A stretch of 7,622 bases of DNA from Firmicutes bacterium CAG:475 (GCA_000434435.1 FR895541.1:1-7622), one strand, 5' to 3'; positions 1 through 6,668 are shown, counted from the stretch's first letter. Program-made: numbers and translations. Notes: generated from the letters alone by a model not told the origin.

Positions 1-145
1 AAGGAGCTTGTGTGCGACGAAAGCTCGGCGCTCACTGCGGTCGTCGCCTTGCGACTCCGATTCCGTCTTCGAACAGGCATATGCCGTGTATAAGAACGCT
101 TCGAATAAGCTGAAATTATCCGCAATCGAACATTTTTTCATTTGT
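1..145. other. GC-rich non-coding stretch of unknown nature
   Basis: No credible gene is seen here. Roughly the first 90 bases are clearly richer in G+C than the AT-rich promoter DNA that follows, and contain short self-complementary pieces such as GTCGC-CTT-GCGAC near 44-56. The plus frame that later becomes the alpha-galactosidase stays open through this stretch, but its translation is rich in Arg, Ser and Cys and resembles no family I know. The other two plus frames stop at 91-93 and 111-113. An AAGGAG at 1-6 is followed by possible GTG/TTG codons, but these give only short Arg-rich peptides. It may be the tail of an upstream feature cut by the window edge or a degraded repeat. Confidence 0.35.
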
Positions 146-166
146 TACTTTTCGTCAAAGAAAGTA
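146..166 (+). promoter_or_regulatory. Possible operator: inverted repeat next to the -35 box
   Basis: TACTTT (146-151) and AAAGTA (161-166) form a 6-bp dyad with a 9-nt centre, ending immediately before the -35 hexamer of the alpha-galactosidase promoter. An activator or repressor controlling galactoside use could bind here. The arms are AT-rich and short, so chance is a real alternative, and no regulator gene is present in the window to pair with it. Confidence 0.25.
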
Positions 167-195
167 TTTACATTTTTGCATTTCATTGATATAAT
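167..195 (+). promoter_or_regulatory. Sigma-A type promoter for the six-gene run
   Basis: TTTACA (167-172) and TATAAT (190-195) are separated by 17 bases, with TG at 187-188 forming an extended -10 (TTGATATAAT). Transcription should begin near 202, giving a leader of about 25 nt before the ATG at 227. This is the only strong plus-strand promoter I see before the terminator at 6679-6718, so it may drive the whole run of plus-strand genes. Confidence 0.75.
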
Positions 196-226
196 AAATT
201 ATCCTAGTTTATTATTCGGGGGAATT

Positions 227-1915
227 ATGAATATAAAAGACTATACTCTGAAAATCGGATACCGCATTGGCGGAAAGTGTAAAGAAGAATCCGTCGAGTA
301 CGCTCTTGTCAAAAACGGCGGGTATGATGGCGAAGATATTCGTATTTGCGATTTCGGAGATGCCGACCACGTAAAAATTGTTGTGAGCGCAAAAAGCAAA
401 ATCGAACTGACGCTTGCCGAACTTATATACGACCGTTATTTCGAGAACAACGAGAGATTTTTCGCGAACGGTTTCCAATCGTGGACGTCTACGAGAGAGT
501 ATAAAAAACGCGACGTGCAATACGGTTTGCGCTCGCTGTCCAAACTGCCGATAGTTAGAAAATTCTCGGGTGTGTCGGGCGATTACGCTTTCACCGAATA
601 CGGCAAAGATTTGTACCACGGCTTCACATATACTTACTTCCGCAAGGACGAAAAAGTAGAGTTTGTAGGTTCGCTCAACGAGCGCACGGGCTATACGATT
701 TTCTATGCGGATATGAAAGAAAACGTATTTGCGGTGCAAAAAGACGTTGAGGGATTGTCGATTGACGGCGAATACGAATTGTTTGACCTTATGCACGTAC
801 ACGGCACTTACGATGGCGTTTTCGACGCGTATTTTGCCGAGTATCCTCAAAAACGCACGGGTAGGGTTGACCATCTTGCAGGCTACACGTCTTGGTACAA
901 CTACTATCAAAACATCAACGAAGAAATCATTTTGCGCGATCTCGAAGGACTTGCCAACGTCGGCAACCTTGCAAATATTTTTCAAATCGACGACGGATAC
1001 GAAACCAAAGTCGGCGACTGGGATACGGACACGCAAAAGTTTCCGAGAGGACTTGCGCCCGTCGTTGACAAAATCCATTCATACGGCTACAAAGCGGGGC
1101 TTTGGTACGCGCCTTTTGCGGCGCAGTTCGGCGCAAACGTCATAAAGAATCATCCCGATTGGCTCATCCGCGGCAAAAACGGCAAACCCGTGTTGAGCGG
1201 TATAGCGTGGGGCGGTTTTTATGCTCTCGATTTCGAAAAAGAAGAGGTTAGGGCATATATCAAAGCATTTTTCGACAAGGTGTTTGACGAGTGGCACTTC
1301 GATATGGTCAAGCTCGACTTTCTCTATGCCGCCGCAATCGAACCCAGAAACAACAAGACGCGCGGTCAGCTTATGTGCGAGGCGATGGACTTCTTGCGCG
1401 AGTGCTGCGGCGATAAAATCATTCTCGGATGCGGCGTGCCTCTCGGCCCTGCGTTCGGAGTGGTGGACGCTTGCCGTATAGGATGCGACGCCGAAAACAC
1501 GTTCAAAGAGAAGTTTTACGTCAAAGTCACCAATCAGGAAATTATCTCCACAAAGATTTCCATGCAAAACAGCGTGTACCGTCGTCATTTGAACGGCAGA
1601 ATCTTTGCAAACGATCCCGACGTATTCTTCTTGCGCGACGGCGGCGTGAAACCTGCCGTGTACACGTGGCAACAAAAGAAACTGCTTGCGACGGTAAACC
1701 ACATATTCGGCGACGTGCTGTTCGTGAGCGACGATATCGGCGAGTACGACAGTGAAAAAACCGCTGTTTTGGTTGAATCCTATGCAAAATTCGACGGAAA
1801 AGTCTTATCCGCAGAGCATATCGCGCCCGAAATTGTCAAAGTGGTGTACGAAGAGGGCGGCAGGAAAAAGATGCTCGTGTTCGATTTGACAAAGGGTGAC
1901 TATATCATCCAATAA
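227..1915 (+). CDS. galA: Alpha-galactosidase, GH36/melibiase type
   Basis: Predicted to hydrolyse terminal alpha-1,6-linked galactose from melibiose, raffinose-type sugars or plant galactomannan fragments. The 562 residues match the size of compact bacterial GH36 enzymes of the Thermotoga GalA kind. An N-terminal beta-sandwich (about 1-205) precedes a (beta/alpha)8 barrel (about 215-500) and a short C-terminal beta domain. Barrel signatures are FQIDDGY (252-258), GDW (263-265), GLWYAPF (291-297) and VKLDF (361-365), where D364 is the expected nucleophile. GCGVPLGP (401-408) leads to CRIGCD, where D421 is the likely acid/base. No signal peptide is seen, so the enzyme is probably cytoplasmic and acts on imported oligosaccharides, yet no sugar transporter is adjacent. 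The start at 227 was chosen because GGGGGA lies just upstream and the promoter is at 167-195; the frame is open further upstream, but that part overlaps the promoter and is not family-like. It ends 18 nt before yggS. Confidence 0.9.
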   Translation: MNIKDYTLKIGYRIGGKCKEESVEYALVKNGGYDGEDIRICDFGDADHVKIVVSAKSKIELTLAELIYDRYFENNERFFANGFQSWTSTREYKKRDVQYGLRSLSKLPIVRKFSGVSGDYAFTEYGKDLYHGFTYTYFRKDEKVEFVGSLNERTGYTIFYADMKENVFAVQKDVEGLSIDGEYELFDLMHVHGTYDGVFDAYFAEYPQKRTGRVDHLAGYTSWYNYYQNINEEIILRDLEGLANVGNLANIFQIDDGYETKVGDWDTDTQKFPRGLAPVVDKIHSYGYKAGLWYAPFAAQFGANVIKNHPDWLIRGKNGKPVLSGIAWGGFYALDFEKEEVRAYIKAFFDKVFDEWHFDMVKLDFLYAAAIEPRNNKTRGQLMCEAMDFLRECCGDKIILGCGVPLGPAFGVVDACRIGCDAENTFKEKFYVKVTNQEIISTKISMQNSVYRRHLNGRIFANDPDVFFLRDGGVKPAVYTWQQKKLLATVNHIFGDVLFVSDDIGEYDSEKTAVLVESYAKFDGKVLSAEHIAPEIVKVVYEEGGRKKMLVFDLTKGDYIIQ

Positions 1916-1933
1916 GCGCAACGCAAAAAGTCT

Positions 1934-2614
1934 ATGATACTGCTTGACAATCTTCAAAAAGTGCGCGACGAGGTGGCAAGGTACGATAGGAAGATAAATC
2001 TCGTTGCGGCGTGCAAAATGCAGACCAAAGACACGATAGACAAGTTTATGTCAATCGCGCCGGACTTTGTTTTGGGCGAAAACAGAGTGCAGGAGTTTGT
2101 CGAACACTACGATGAAAAATATACGTGGCATATCATAGGACAGTTGCAGACGAACAAGGTCAAATATATTGCCGGCAAGGTGGATTTGATACACTCGCTT
2201 GACAGGCAAGACCTTGCAAAAGAGATTGAAAAACAAGCCGCAAAACGCCAAATCACTCAAAAATGCCTTGTGGAAATCAATATGGGTGCGGAGATAACCA
2301 AGGGCGGTGTGCGCCCCGAAGAAACGCTTGATTTCATACAAAGTATGAAAGATTATCCTCACATAGAGGTAAAAGGCGTGATGAGCGTGTTGCCTAACCT
2401 CGACGACGAAGTTGAACTTGCAAAACTTTACGACAAGTTGCAGCGCATATACGAGGACGCAAAAAGCATAAAGCAAGACGGCGTAAACGTCGAAATTTTG
2501 TCGGCAGGAATGTCCAAAGATTACAAAATCGCACTCGAACACGGCTCGAATATGCTCCGCCTCGGCAGAGTGCTGTTCGGAGAGAGGGTGGCACTTGCGA
2601 CTGCGTCGCAGTGA
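1934..2614 (+). CDS. yggS: YggS/PROSC family PLP homeostasis protein
   Basis: Binds pyridoxal 5'-phosphate and helps keep vitamin B6 and amino/keto acid pools balanced; no enzymatic reaction is established for the family. The 226 residues form the expected single alanine-racemase-like TIM barrel. K28 in VAACK is the predicted PLP lysine. Other family motifs are GENRVQE (48-54), WHIIGQLQTNK (65-75), HSLD (87-90), KGG (123-125), LSAGMSKDY (189-197) and LRLGRVLFGER (208-218). It equals ylmE of Bacillus, which sits just before sepF (ylmF), as here. The ATG has no good Shine-Dalgarno site (only AAAAAG upstream), so it may be translated by coupling to the gene 18 nt before it. The last residues after FGER come partly from a hairpin repeat, and the TGA stop lies in the first GTGATAT spacer, so the natural C-terminus was probably rewritten by the repeat. 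Confidence 0.93.
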   Translation: MILLDNLQKVRDEVARYDRKINLVAACKMQTKDTIDKFMSIAPDFVLGENRVQEFVEHYDEKYTWHIIGQLQTNKVKYIAGKVDLIHSLDRQDLAKEIEKQAAKRQITQKCLVEINMGAEITKGGVRPEETLDFIQSMKDYPHIEVKGVMSVLPNLDDEVELAKLYDKLQRIYEDAKSIKQDGVNVEILSAGMSKDYKIALEHGSNMLRLGRVLFGERVALATASQ

Positions 2615-2676
2615 TATTGTTGCTTCGCAACAGTGAGATTGCACCTGCGGTGCAGTGATATCCACGCTTTGCGTGG
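2596..2676 (+). repeat. Array of four 22-bp-period mini-hairpins with GTGATAT spacers
   Basis: Four hairpins start at 2596, 2618, 2640 and 2662, exactly 22 bp apart. Each has a 6-bp perfect stem and a 3-nt loop: TGCGAC-TGC-GTCGCA, TGTTGC-TTC-GCAACA, TGCACC-TGC-GGTGCA and CCACGC-TTT-GCGTGG. The 7-nt spacers between them are GTGATAT (2611-2617), GTGAGAT (2633-2639) and GTGATAT (2655-2661). Stem sequences differ in every unit while pairing is perfect, and the loop is always closed by C-G. Unit 1 is inside the yggS coding end; the rest fill the gap before sepF. From memory, TGATAT-separated short hairpins like these occur in other clostridial genomes, but I cannot check this and know no established function. 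Possible roles are RNA processing, attenuation between cistrons, or a passive repeat. Confidence 0.85.
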
Positions 2677-2694
2677 GTTTTGGAAGATTGAAAT

Positions 2695-2732
2695 TTTACG
2701 CTTTGTGTGAATCAACTGTGCCGCTAGGCACA
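2695..2732 (+). repeat. Two degenerate hairpins continuing the array to the sepF start
   Basis: TTTACGC-TTT-GTGTGAA (2695-2711) is a 7-bp stem with two G-T wobbles and the same TTT loop closed by C-G. Starting 22 bp later, TGTGCC-GCTA-GGCACA (2717-2732) is a perfect 6-bp stem with a 4-nt loop. They lack the GTGATAT spacer and sit 33 bp (1.5 periods) after the last clear unit, so they may be decayed members of the same series. The second ends two bases before the first possible sepF ATG and holds that start's only SD-like bases (AGG 2726-2728) in its stem, which could lower initiation. Confidence 0.55.
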
Positions 2733-2734
2733 AT

Positions 2735-3127
2735 ATGGGTAAATATATGGACGAAAGATATTTTAGAAACAATCAAACGCAACGCACGGATATGCAAAAC
2801 GGGGGAAGAATTTTCTCCCGTCAATCCGCGCCCGCTCCGCAAGTGCCGAGTTACACGCAACCGTCCGTCGGTCAAAGCGGAGGTGTAGTTATCTACTCGC
2901 CGCGCACCTACAAGGACGTGCAACTGCTCATCGATCACCTCAAAATGAGAGAACAGGTCATCGTCGATTTTTCCACGCTCAATCAACAAGCGGTTTACAG
3001 AATTCTCGACTTTATGAGCGGCGCGATTTACGCTCTTGACGGAAGCATACAACAAATCACAAAAAATATTTTCCTCTTTGCTCCGCAAGGAGTGACGATA
3101 ACAATCCCTCCGCAAATCAGAGGATAA
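2735..3127 (+). CDS. sepF: Cell division protein SepF (short form)
   Basis: SepF polymerises and links FtsZ filaments to the membrane during septum formation. Counting from the ATG at 2747, the conserved SepF core spans about 46-118: VVIYSPRTYKDVQ, then VIVDFSTLNQ, RILDFMSGAIYALDGSIQ and NIFLFAP, all close to the family pattern. An unstructured Ser/Pro/Gln linker (about 20-45) precedes it. The protein is 130 residues (126 from the second ATG), shorter than Bacillus SepF, at about 150. The usual N-terminal amphipathic membrane-binding helix is not evident: the start reads MGKYMDERYFRNNQ. The frame is closed upstream by TGA at 2708-2710, so no longer ATG form exists. Both starts have weak ribosome sites (AGG before 2735, GGG before 2747), so the start is uncertain. 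It follows yggS, as in the ylmE-ylmF order, and its stop overlaps the lspA ribosome site. Confidence 0.9.
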   Translation: MGKYMDERYFRNNQTQRTDMQNGGRIFSRQSAPAPQVPSYTQPSVGQSGGVVIYSPRTYKDVQLLIDHLKMREQVIVDFSTLNQQAVYRILDFMSGAIYALDGSIQQITKNIFLFAPQGVTITIPPQIRG

Positions 3128-3131
3128 GGAG
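3126..3131 (+). promoter_or_regulatory. Ribosome binding site of lspA, overlapping the sepF stop
   Basis: AAGGAG lies 5 nt before the lspA ATG at 3137 and shares its first two bases with the sepF TAA stop (3125-3127). This is the best Shine-Dalgarno site in the plus-strand run and should couple lspA translation to termination of sepF. Confidence 0.8.
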
Positions 3132-3136
3132 TTTTT

Positions 3137-3943
3137 ATGGCTAATCAAGAAAAAAAAGATTATAAAACGCAAATAAAAACATTTCTTTCCGACTGGGCGA
3201 AGGTTGCAAAAAAGAAATGGTGGATTTACCTTGTCGAACTTGCGGTTGTCGCAATAATTCTCGTTGCGGACTTGCTCTCCAAGCAAGCGGCGTGGGAGTA
3301 TCTTGAAAACTACGGCGTAAAAGAGCTGATACCTCATCTTTTCAATCTCGTTATGGTCAAAAATATGGGGGCGGGCTTCGGTATATTCCAAGGCAAAACG
3401 ATTGCGTTGACCGTCGTAACGTTTATCGTGGTAATCTGCATTTGCGTATATCTTTTCTTTGCTCTGAAAGAGAGCGAGTGGCTTAGAATATCCCTCGTTT
3501 TCGTCACCGCCGGCGGAATAGGCAACATCGTTGACCGCATTGCGCTCGGATACGTGCGCGACTTCATTCAGTTTGCATTCTGGGAGAGTTTCCCCGTGTT
3601 TAACGTTGCGGACTCCTTCGTTACGGTGGGCGCGTTTATGCTTGTCGTCGTGCTTATCGTTATGCTGGTGAAAGAGGGCAAGAAAAATCAAAAAGAATTT
3701 GAAGAAGAGCAAAAGGGTATCGCTGACAATCAAGAGCAATCGGATCCGCTCGACGCTCCCGTCAACCTCAATCCTATGATGAAATCGCAAAACGATTATA
3801 CCTTTGTCGTGAGCGAGCAAAAAGAAGAAAACAAAGCGCAAGAAACTGCGGAAAAACAGCCCGAAAACGACGAAAAATCGCAAGAATTTGAAAACAACTC
3901 CGACAACAACGAAAAAACGGACGAGAGCAACGAAATCAAATAG
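3137..3943 (+). CDS. lspA: Lipoprotein signal peptidase II with long acidic C-terminal tail
   Basis: Membrane aspartyl protease that removes the signal peptide of diacylglyceryl-modified prolipoproteins. Four membrane segments are visible at about 30-47, 86-110, 116-132 and 160-178. The catalytic pair is D133 in GNIVDR and D159 in FNVADS. Other family residues are D45 in ADLLSK and N76 in VKNMGAGFG. Family members are usually about 150-170 residues, whereas this one has 268. The extra length is an N-terminal Lys-rich cytoplasmic stretch (about 28 residues) and a tail from about 179 to 268. The tail has 25 Asp/Glu in 90 residues, many Asn, Gln and Lys, and looks disordered; with both ends inside, it should be cytoplasmic. 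There is no frameshift or known domain in the tail. The gene sits 6 nt before the pseudouridine synthase, the standard lspA-ylyB pairing. Confidence 0.93.
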   Translation: MANQEKKDYKTQIKTFLSDWAKVAKKKWWIYLVELAVVAIILVADLLSKQAAWEYLENYGVKELIPHLFNLVMVKNMGAGFGIFQGKTIALTVVTFIVVICICVYLFFALKESEWLRISLVFVTAGGIGNIVDRIALGYVRDFIQFAFWESFPVFNVADSFVTVGAFMLVVVLIVMLVKEGKKNQKEFEEEQKGIADNQEQSDPLDAPVNLNPMMKSQNDYTFVVSEQKEENKAQETAEKQPENDEKSQEFENNSDNNEKTDESNEIK

Positions 3944-3949
3944 TTTTTT

Positions 3950-4858
3950 ATGACGCATACCGTTGACAAAGACAACGTAAGATTGGACGTATTTATTGCG
4001 TCCGAGTGGGGCATATCGCGCTCCAACGCAAAGACCGTCATCGAAAGAGACGGTGCTTTCGTTAACGGCGTAAAAAGACAAAAAAGCGGATTCGAACTCA
4101 AAATCGGCGATGTTGTGGAGTTTGACGTACCCGCACCCGAAACGCTCGAAGTCAAGGCGGAGAATATCCCTCTCGATATCGTGTACGAGGACGAGTATAT
4201 GGCGGTTGTCAACAAGCCGCAGGGTATGGTTGTGCATCAGGCAAGCTCGTACAAAAAAAACGACACGCTCGTCAACGCGTTGCTCTACAATCTCGACAGT
4301 TTGAGCGGCATAAACGGCGTCATTCGTCCCGGTATCGTGCATAGACTCGACAAGGATACGTCGGGACTGCTTGTCGTTGCCAAAAACGACGAGGCGCACA
4401 AGAGCCTTGCCTCGCAAATCGAGAAAAAAACCGCAAGAAGAATATACTTCGGGCTTTGCGACGGCAACTTCAAAGAGGACGAAGGTGTGGTGGACAAGCC
4501 CATTGCTCGCAGCAAAAAAGACCGAAAAAAGATGGCGATAGACGAGGACGGTAGGCGTGCGGTGACGCACTACAAGGTGCTGGAACGTTTCGGAAAATAC
4601 ACTCTCGTGCGTTTTGAACTCGAAACGGGGCGCACACATCAGATAAGGGTTCATGCGGCGAGTTTGCATCACCCCATCGTCGGAGACGAGGTGTACGGCG
4701 GCTCAACCGCACTCTACAAAAACGGACAGCTTTTGCACGCAAAAGAGCTTGTTTTGGAGCATCCGCATACGCATGAGATTATGCACTTCGAGTGCGAATT
4801 GCCAAGCTATTTCCAAGCCGTCTTAAAGAAACTCGAAAACACAAACAAAAATCAATAA
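3950..4858 (+). CDS. rluD: RluA-family (RluD-type) 23S rRNA pseudouridine synthase
   Basis: Isomerises uridines to pseudouridine in RNA, most likely in 23S rRNA as for RluD. The 302 residues are the normal full length. An S4 RNA-binding domain (about 9-60, with RLDVFIA and the FVNGVKR segment) precedes the catalytic domain. Motif II is HRLDKDTSGLLVVAKN (131-146), with D134 the catalytic aspartate. Further family motifs are VNKPQGMVVH (87-96), GRTHQIRVH (227-235) and HPIVGDEVYGG (241-251). It corresponds to ylyB next to lspA in Bacillus. The ATG follows the lspA stop by 6 nt (TAG-TTTTTT-ATG) with no Shine-Dalgarno site, so re-initiation after lspA is likely. The exact target uridines cannot be read from sequence, so rluD is a family-level name. 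Confidence 0.9.
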   Translation: MTHTVDKDNVRLDVFIASEWGISRSNAKTVIERDGAFVNGVKRQKSGFELKIGDVVEFDVPAPETLEVKAENIPLDIVYEDEYMAVVNKPQGMVVHQASSYKKNDTLVNALLYNLDSLSGINGVIRPGIVHRLDKDTSGLLVVAKNDEAHKSLASQIEKKTARRIYFGLCDGNFKEDEGVVDKPIARSKKDRKKMAIDEDGRRAVTHYKVLERFGKYTLVRFELETGRTHQIRVHAASLHHPIVGDEVYGGSTALYKNGQLLHAKELVLEHPHTHEIMHFECELPSYFQAVLKKLENTNKNQ

Positions 4859-4883
4859 ATTTTCATTGACATACAAACGCAAC

Positions 4884-6668
4884 ATGACAAAACACAAACA
4901 AAATACTTCCGACAATCAGCATCTGCTCAAACGATTCGTGGCATACTACAAGCCGCACAAAGCGACGTTTGCCGCAGATATGATTTGCTCGTTTATCTTT
5001 TCGGTGAGCGGGCTTATTTATCCTATCGTGTCGCAACGCATACTTCGCCAAAGCATACCAAACGGCGTGATAAGCGAGGTGCTTATACTTTGCGCGATAC
5101 TTTTGAGTATATACCTTTTGCGCGCGGGAATGAAGTACTATATCAACTACTACGGTCACGTAATGGGCGTAAAAATGCAGGCGGCGATGAGAACGGATTT
5201 GTTCAAGCATCTCGAAAAGCTGCCGTATTCCTTTTACGACAACAACGAAACGGGACAGCTCATGACGAGAATGACAAACGACCTTTTCGACGTGAGCGAA
5301 CTTGCGCACCACGGCCCCGAAAATTTTTTTATCACCACGTTCGTGACGATAGGCTCGTTTGCGTATCTTTGCACGATAAGCTGGAAACTGTCCTTGATTG
5401 TATTTGCTTTTTTGCCCGTGCTGTTCATCATTGCCATTGCGTGCAGAAAGAATATGAACAAGGCGTTCAGAAAGAGCAGAGAAGAGATCGGCAACATCAA
5501 CGCTACGCTTGAAAACAGCATCGCAGGTATTAGAGTGACGAAAGCGTATGCAAACGCCGAGTACGAGCAGGAAAAGTTTGAAAAAAACAACGCAGGTTAC
5601 GTCAAGGCGCGCTCGAAGGCGTACAAGGCAATGGGCACGTTTTCGGCAAGCATGAGCCTTGTCACCGAAATATACAACGTCATAGTGTTGCTTGCAGGCG
5701 CGCTGTTCTGCATATACGACAAGGAGCATTTCGACTACGTAGACCTCGTGTCGTTTATGATTTCGATAAACCTTTTCATTTCGCCCGTGCAGACGCTCAT
5801 ACAGTTTTTCGAGCAGTTGCAGGACGGCGTGACGGGATTCAGACGTTTTATCGCGATTATGGATGTTCCTGTCGAGCTTGAAAGCCCCACGGCGCACGAG
5901 GTGGACAACCTCAAAGGCGATATAGTGTTTAAGGACGTTAGTTTTGCCTACAACCACGACAAAGAAGTGCTTGACAACATAAATCTCACCATTCCCGACG
6001 GAAAAATGTACGCTTTCGTGGGAGCGAGCGGCGGCGGAAAAACCACGCTTTGCCACTTGATACCAAAATTTTATCCGCTCGAAGACGGCATGATTTACAT
6101 CGGCGGCGAGCCTATAAGCGAAATCAAAAACGATTCCATGCGCAGAAACGTCGGCATAGTGCAACAGGACGTGTTTTTGTTTACAGGCTCGTTCAAGGAA
6201 AACATTGCCTACGGCAAGGAAAACGCAACCGACGAGGAAATCGTCGAGGCGGCAAAAAGGGCGGATATAGACGCGTATATCAGAAGTTTGCCAGAGGGCT
6301 ACGATACGCAAATCGGTGAGAGGGGCGTAAAACTGTCGGGCGGTCAGAAACAAAGATTGAGCATCGCGCGCGTGTTCCTCAAAAATCCGTCCGTTCTCAT
6401 TTTGGACGAGGCGACGAGCGCGCTTGACAACACCACCGAAGCAATCATTCAAAAGGCACTGTTCGAGCTGTGCAAGGGCAGAACGACCATTGTTGTTGCG
6501 CATCGTCTGTCAACGGTGAGAAAAGCGGACAATATCGTCGTTATAGACGGCGGCAAAATCGTGGAACAAGGCACGCATGATCAACTTGTCGAAAAGGGCG
6601 GCGTGTACGAAAAACTTTATCAATCGCAATTTGCCGACGATATTGATATCGACGTCGATATAAATTGA
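4884..6668 (+). CDS. ABC exporter half-transporter (fused membrane and ATPase domains)
   Basis: A 594-residue MsbA/MdlB-type half-transporter, expected to work as a homodimer because no partner gene is adjacent. Numbered from the ATG at 4884, the membrane domain covers about 14-320 with hydrophobic helices near 35-52, 66-80, 150-165, 169-187 and 263-280. The nucleotide-binding domain follows, with Walker A GASGGGKT (380-387), Q-loop IVQQD (425-429), signature LSGGQ (484-488), Walker B LILDE (505-509, catalytic E509) and the switch histidine in VVAHR (H540). All ATPase residues are intact. It ends in an acidic Asp/Ile tail (DDIDIDVDIN). The substrate (lipid, peptide or drug) cannot be told. 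The gene begins 25 nt after the pseudouridine synthase and has no Shine-Dalgarno site; a TTG at 4866 in the same frame would add six residues but also has none. A terminator follows directly. Confidence 0.92.
   Translation: MTKHKQNTSDNQHLLKRFVAYYKPHKATFAADMICSFIFSVSGLIYPIVSQRILRQSIPNGVISEVLILCAILLSIYLLRAGMKYYINYYGHVMGVKMQAAMRTDLFKHLEKLPYSFYDNNETGQLMTRMTNDLFDVSELAHHGPENFFITTFVTIGSFAYLCTISWKLSLIVFAFLPVLFIIAIACRKNMNKAFRKSREEIGNINATLENSIAGIRVTKAYANAEYEQEKFEKNNAGYVKARSKAYKAMGTFSASMSLVTEIYNVIVLLAGALFCIYDKEHFDYVDLVSFMISINLFISPVQTLIQFFEQLQDGVTGFRRFIAIMDVPVELESPTAHEVDNLKGDIVFKDVSFAYNHDKEVLDNINLTIPDGKMYAFVGASGGGKTTLCHLIPKFYPLEDGMIYIGGEPISEIKNDSMRRNVGIVQQDVFLFTGSFKENIAYGKENATDEEIVEAAKRADIDAYIRSLPEGYDTQIGERGVKLSGGQKQRLSIARVFLKNPSVLILDEATSALDNTTEAIIQKALFELCKGRTTIVVAHRLSTVRKADNIVVIDGGKIVEQGTHDQLVEKGGVYEKLYQSQFADDIDIDVDIN

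Noticed and set aside
8..226. Extending the alpha-galactosidase upstream in the open frame
   Set aside because: The extra 73 residues cover the promoter and leader, match no GH36 N-terminus I know, and a GGGGGA site sits just before the ATG at 227.
196..226. Riboswitch in the alpha-galactosidase leader
   Set aside because: The predicted leader is about 25 nt, too short for any known riboswitch.
2596..2676. CRISPR array
   Set aside because: Repeats are only 7 nt of conserved spacer plus self-complementary arms with a 22-bp period, far from the CRISPR repeat-spacer format, and no cas gene is present.
2696..4672. Very long minus-strand open frame across sepF, lspA and the pseudouridine synthase
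   Set aside because: It opposes three recognised genes and its translation is rich in Phe, Val, His and Arg with no motif, typical of the antisense of genes whose codons seldom create stops.
4863..6503. Long minus-strand open frame opposite the ABC exporter
   Set aside because: It is the mirror of a protein with all ATPase motifs intact; no family motif and no ribosome site at its start.
6646..6661. Perfect 16-bp palindrome ATATCGACGTCGATAT
   Set aside because: It lies in the last codons of the exporter and is explained by alternating Ile/Val and Asp codons; a role cannot be excluded but nothing supports one.
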